DNA of 64,000 nt from Methanocalculus alkaliphilus (GTDB lineage Archaea; Halobacteriota; Methanomicrobia; Methanomicrobiales; Methanocorpusculaceae), in the NCBI RefSeq assembly GCF_024170505.1, contig NZ_JALJYG010000011.1, forward strand, positions 1-64,000, read 5' to 3'. The translations under genes and the position numbers were made by a program. Every line of letters begins with the position of its first letter. The stretch's first letter is position 1. Below, piece after piece: positions 61,307 through 64,000 of this stretch. The notes under the pieces are model-generated. The model saw only the letters and a program-made list of their open reading frames with translations. It was not told the origin of the DNA and ran no database searches.

Positions 61307-62956
61307 GTGTCTGATTTGGTTATTGTATTTGTTTCTTTATTTCGGTATCGAAATTTTACTATCCGATTGTTGCATCCTCTTGTGAAGGAGATCCCTGGGG
61401 TTGTTCCTTACTCAGTATTTGTAAAGGACGTCTCGATTAACCGGTTCGAGTATCCCACAGAGGACGAAGAACGGCTTTTTCTTGATCTCATCGACAAATT
61501 ACAGCCTGATATCGTCTCTTTTACGGTTCTGTCACCGTTTGCGGATGTTGCACGGAGATTAAGCCGGCTGGTCAAGGAGAAGCATCCTGATATGGTCATT
61601 ATCTGGGGGGGCATCCATCCAACCCTCTATCCCGAGGACTGTATTTCTGATGTGGATATTCTCTGCATCGGTGAGGGGGAGGGGGCACTCACCGATCTCC
61701 TCACGGCTCTGCGGGATGGCCTGCCCTATAATCAGATTGCGAACCTCTGGGTCCGGGAGGGTGAGCAGATCTACAAAAACCCTCTTCGGCCTCTGATTGA
61801 GGATCTGGACTCGCTCCCGTTCCCCTTATATGGGGATGACTCCTTCTTCTTTATCGATACGAATTGTATAACGCAGGTTGATACGGTCTTTTCTGAACAT
61901 GAACATCTGGTGCAGGCATCACGGGGCTGTCCCTGGAAATGCGAATATTGTGTGAACAGCCTTCTGCGCAATATCTTTACGGATCTGGGACCATATGTCC
62001 GGCGAAGATCGGTCGATAGCGTCATCGCAGAGCTGTCGGAGTATCTGGGGCGATCAAAGGGTATGACCCTATCGATATTTTTTATTGATGAGGTATTTGC
62101 TATAGAAAAAAAATGGATCGATGAGTTCACTACGAAATATCAGAACTTGACAGAGATCCCTTTTTCGGCGTACTACCATCCAAAACAGCTTAACCTTCAG
62201 ATAATCGACCGGCTGGTCGGAGCCGGGCTTGCGGAGGTGGATGTGGGTATTCAGTCCGGGTCGGATACTGTCAGAAACACGATCTATGGCCGGCCGGGGA
62301 CATCCGCGGAGATCATAAACCTTGCCAAAGAAGTCACCAGACGGAATGTGAAAGTCCGGTACGATCTCATCATGAACAGTCCGTATGATAACGAGGACGA
62401 GTTACGGGATACCATTCATCTTCTGCTTCAGCTGCCAAAACCCCTCAGCTTTAATCTCTACTCGTTGCAGTATTTCCCGAACTATCCCTTGACCACCCGT
62501 GCAGTACATGATGGATATCTCAGACCGGAGGATGCGACCAGGGACGCATTACTCAAACAGATCCAGCATGATTTCCTCAATGAGAAGGCATTCATCTACA
62601 CCCCCCACCTCCTCCCGTTCAACCGGGTCCAGATGCTGAAGAATACTGTCTGGCTTGTCGTCTGGAACCATGTCAGTGATCGGATCGTCAGGCAGGCGGT
62701 CCTCTCCGATAGTCCCGGCTCAGGTCTCCTGCTCCAGTATCTGCATCTCAAATCCGTCCTCTTCGGGAGGTTTGATGGTGTCGGGGTCCATCCGCTCATC
62801 AGAGATGCTTTTCATGTGCTTGGATATATGCGGAGAGCTGAATTTATGACATTATTCTCCAAGATGAACCAGCATCTTCATCATAAGGATATGTTCCCGG
62901 ATGAGCGTTCCGCAGTTCCGGTCCCGGTGGATGAGATTGAAGTGAAGAAGAATTGA
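61307..62956 (+). CDS. B12-binding-domain radical SAM protein
   Basis: The 549-residue protein has an N-terminal cobalamin-binding-like domain (about 5-150, with IVSFTVLSPFADVARRL and IWGGIHPTLYPED but without a DxHxxG motif, as usual in this class). The radical SAM core follows, with CPWKCEYC near residue 210 as CX3CX2C. The C-terminal part of about 180 residues is of unknown fold. Such enzymes methylate or rearrange unactivated carbons in lipids, cofactors or natural products. It stands alone, starts with GTG, and has an AT-rich upstream region unlike its neighbours. The substrate cannot be inferred. Confidence 0.85.
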   Translation: MSDLVIVFVSLFRYRNFTIRLLHPLVKEIPGVVPYSVFVKDVSINRFEYPTEDEERLFLDLIDKLQPDIVSFTVLSPFADVARRLSRLVKEKHPDMVIIWGGIHPTLYPEDCISDVDILCIGEGEGALTDLLTALRDGLPYNQIANLWVREGEQIYKNPLRPLIEDLDSLPFPLYGDDSFFFIDTNCITQVDTVFSEHEHLVQASRGCPWKCEYCVNSLLRNIFTDLGPYVRRRSVDSVIAELSEYLGRSKGMTLSIFFIDEVFAIEKKWIDEFTTKYQNLTEIPFSAYYHPKQLNLQIIDRLVGAGLAEVDVGIQSGSDTVRNTIYGRPGTSAEIINLAKEVTRRNVKVRYDLIMNSPYDNEDELRDTIHLLLQLPKPLSFNLYSLQYFPNYPLTTRAVHDGYLRPEDATRDALLKQIQHDFLNEKAFIYTPHLLPFNRVQMLKNTVWLVVWNHVSDRIVRQAVLSDSPGSGLLLQYLHLKSVLFGRFDGVGVHPLIRDAFHVLGYMRRAEFMTLFSKMNQHLHHKDMFPDERSAVPVPVDEIEVKKN

Positions 62957-63089
62957 TGGGGGTTGGGATCCCTTTCCGTCAGCATTATCATCTACCGGGA
63001 CTGTGTATCTCTTACGTGACCGTGATGGGGACCGTTCTGGTGCAGATAGAGATCTGCCTCAAGGCAGACCCGGACGGAGGAGATACTGT

Positions 63090-63707
63090 ATGCGGGGTCT
63101 GTTGACGGGTTCAGCCAGGGGGTCATCGGGGCGTCTATCGATTCATCGAGATGAGGAGGGGGTGGCCCCGATCATTGGTGTTCTTCTGCTGGTTGCACTG
63201 ACGATCCTGCTCTCGGCGATCCTTCTCTCCTCGCTCCAGCCGGTCCTCCCGGAGAAGCCCCCCTTCACCGCTGCCGTTGAGGGGCGGTTGACGATTGGCC
63301 ATGAGATCGGGATGGGAACGACCTCACAGTTTGTCGAGCTTTACCATCGTGCCGGTGATCCGGTGCCGGTCCGTGATATGGAGCTGGTCGTGATGGTCCA
63401 CAGGGGTGGGAATATGCTCCGGTATGAGCGGATCTCCGGTTTCCCTGTGACCCGTTTTGGTCTGGCGACCACTGAAGGCGATGATCTGACTGATAAGAGT
63501 GCTCTTGGAGAGGCCAGGCTGGGAGCACTCCACCCGAACCGGGACGGCATCTGGGGTGCCGGTGATACCATCGGGTTTCGGATCAAAACTGGCGGTGGCG
63601 GGATCACCCTCCTCCCCGGAGATACGGTGCAGGTCCGGATAGTGCATATCCCGTCACAGCTGATCATCGTTGATCAGTCGATGCGGGTGTTTCCAAAGCA
63701 GGGGTGA
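63090..63707 (+). CDS. Archaeal type IV pilin-like protein
   Basis: The 205-residue protein has a basic leader, then EEGVAPIIGVLLLVALTILL, the class III signal sequence and hydrophobic helix of euryarchaeal pilins (Pilin_N, formerly DUF1628). A prepilin peptidase would cut just before the hydrophobic helix. The exported part is beta-rich. GGAGGAG lies five bases before the ATG at 63090. A stem (TCTGCC, loop TCAA, GGCAGA at 63053-63068) lies in the leader. It could be an adhesion pilus subunit or a minor pilin. No pilus assembly genes are in the window. Confidence 0.85.
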   Translation: MRGLLTGSARGSSGRLSIHRDEEGVAPIIGVLLLVALTILLSAILLSSLQPVLPEKPPFTAAVEGRLTIGHEIGMGTTSQFVELYHRAGDPVPVRDMELVVMVHRGGNMLRYERISGFPVTRFGLATTEGDDLTDKSALGEARLGALHPNRDGIWGAGDTIGFRIKTGGGGITLLPGDTVQVRIVHIPSQLIIVDQSMRVFPKQG

Positions 63708-63721
63708 GGAGGCCCCTCATC

Positions 63722-63961
63722 GGCTTCCGGGAATGTGGCGTTCTCTGGTTGCCGGGTCGTTTCACTTTTTGATAAATATTGTCATATCCTGGCTCAATCT
63801 GGATTTCGGGGGATTTTGTTGTTGCAGGGGTGAAGATAGCTTGTCCTTGGCTTCCGGGAATGTGGCGTTCTTTGGTTGCCGGGTGGTTTCACTTTTTGAT
63901 AAATATTGTCATATCCTGGCTCAATCTGGATTTCGGGGGATTTTGTTGTTGCAGGGGTGAA
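63722..63961. repeat. Tandem direct repeat, two 113-bp copies at 127-bp period
   Basis: Bases 63722-63834 recur at 63849-63961 with two mismatches and no gap, separated by 14 unrelated bases. The period of 127 is not a multiple of three, and no frame continues through both copies in phase, so it is not a coding repeat. It directly follows the pilin gene and ends 39 bases before the window edge. Copies may continue no further, since the final bases do not match. Confidence 0.85.
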
Positions 63962-64000
63962 AATTCCTCGAATGTGGATTCACCTCCTTCTTCGACCGCT

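Noticed and set aside
63670-63960. 96-codon frame spanning the tandem repeat
   Set aside because: The repeat period of 127 shifts the frame between copies, the start overlaps the pilin gene in another frame, and the product is low-complexity and Cys-rich.
1-64000. tRNA or rRNA genes
   Set aside because: I looked for T-loop (GGTTC-type) and acceptor-stem pairs and for rRNA landmarks on both strands and found none convincing.
1-64000. CRISPR arrays
   Set aside because: No series of short repeats with regular spacers was seen. The only tandem repeat, at the right edge, has two long copies with a 14-base gap.
1-64000. Insertion sequences or prophage
   Set aside because: No transposase, integrase or phage structural gene was found; accessory genes lie directly between housekeeping genes.

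Overview
The window reads as a chromosome segment of a hydrogenotrophic euryarchaeal methanogen, most likely of the order Methanomicrobiales. Supporting genes are a thermosome subunit, CofH (coenzyme F420 chromophore), TiaS and Trm5-type tRNA modification enzymes, archaeal replication factor A with its partner, CTP-dependent riboflavin kinase, deoxyhypusine synthase, the archaeal mevalonate set (HMG-CoA synthase, thiolase, DUF35 protein, HMG-CoA reductase), CbiZ and an archaeal type IV pilin. Promoters are archaeal: TATA boxes about 25 nt before predicted transcript starts, and several genes look leaderless. I saw no tRNA, rRNA, CRISPR array, insertion sequence or integrase. I cannot name the species.

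Layout. 1-11.1 kb: end of an unknown gene, a small protein, then on the minus strand a soluble PAS chemoreceptor, a membrane PAS histidine kinase and two giant proteins with receiver, many PAS and kinase domains. 11.1-18.2 kb: a small membrane protein, a zinc-ribbon protein, the thermosome, an HTH regulator, TiaS and small conserved genes. 18.2-29.4 kb: another receiver-PAS-kinase, deoxyhypusine synthase/pyrF, an NrdD-type zinc protein coupled to cbiZ, the RPA pair, ribB/ribK and a GNAT protein. 29.4-38.8 kb: a chemosensory cluster (double CheW, transducer, CheA-receiver hybrid, two receiver-kinase proteins, one membrane kinase) with no CheB, CheR, CheC or CheD nearby. 39.0-46.4 kb: mevalonate genes with their own HTH regulator, trm5, cofH and HMG-CoA reductase.

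46.4-64 kb is the most accessory part. It holds a split OLD-like ATPase/TOPRIM pair (possible defence); a three-gene overlapping operon of corrinoid protein, uroporphyrinogen-decarboxylase-like protein without the usual zinc cysteines, and histidine kinase; a run of tandem zinc-ribbon proteins ending in an SPFH/zinc-ribbon protein; a DUF883 pair; a ferredoxin-type membrane protein with a lipase-like hydrolase; a B12-binding radical SAM protein; a pilin; and a 127-bp-period tandem repeat at the right edge.

The two strongest candidates for undescribed systems are the corrinoid/methyltransferase-like/kinase operon at 49037-52346, which looks like metabolic methyl-transfer parts re-used as a sensor, and the zinc-ribbon/SPFH operon at 53045-57562, which resembles the bacterial YdjGHI membrane-stress module with archaeal additions. 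The main theme is signal transduction: eight proteins end in a histidine-kinase-type module sharing the same H-box style, most carrying several PAS domains or a receiver domain at the front.
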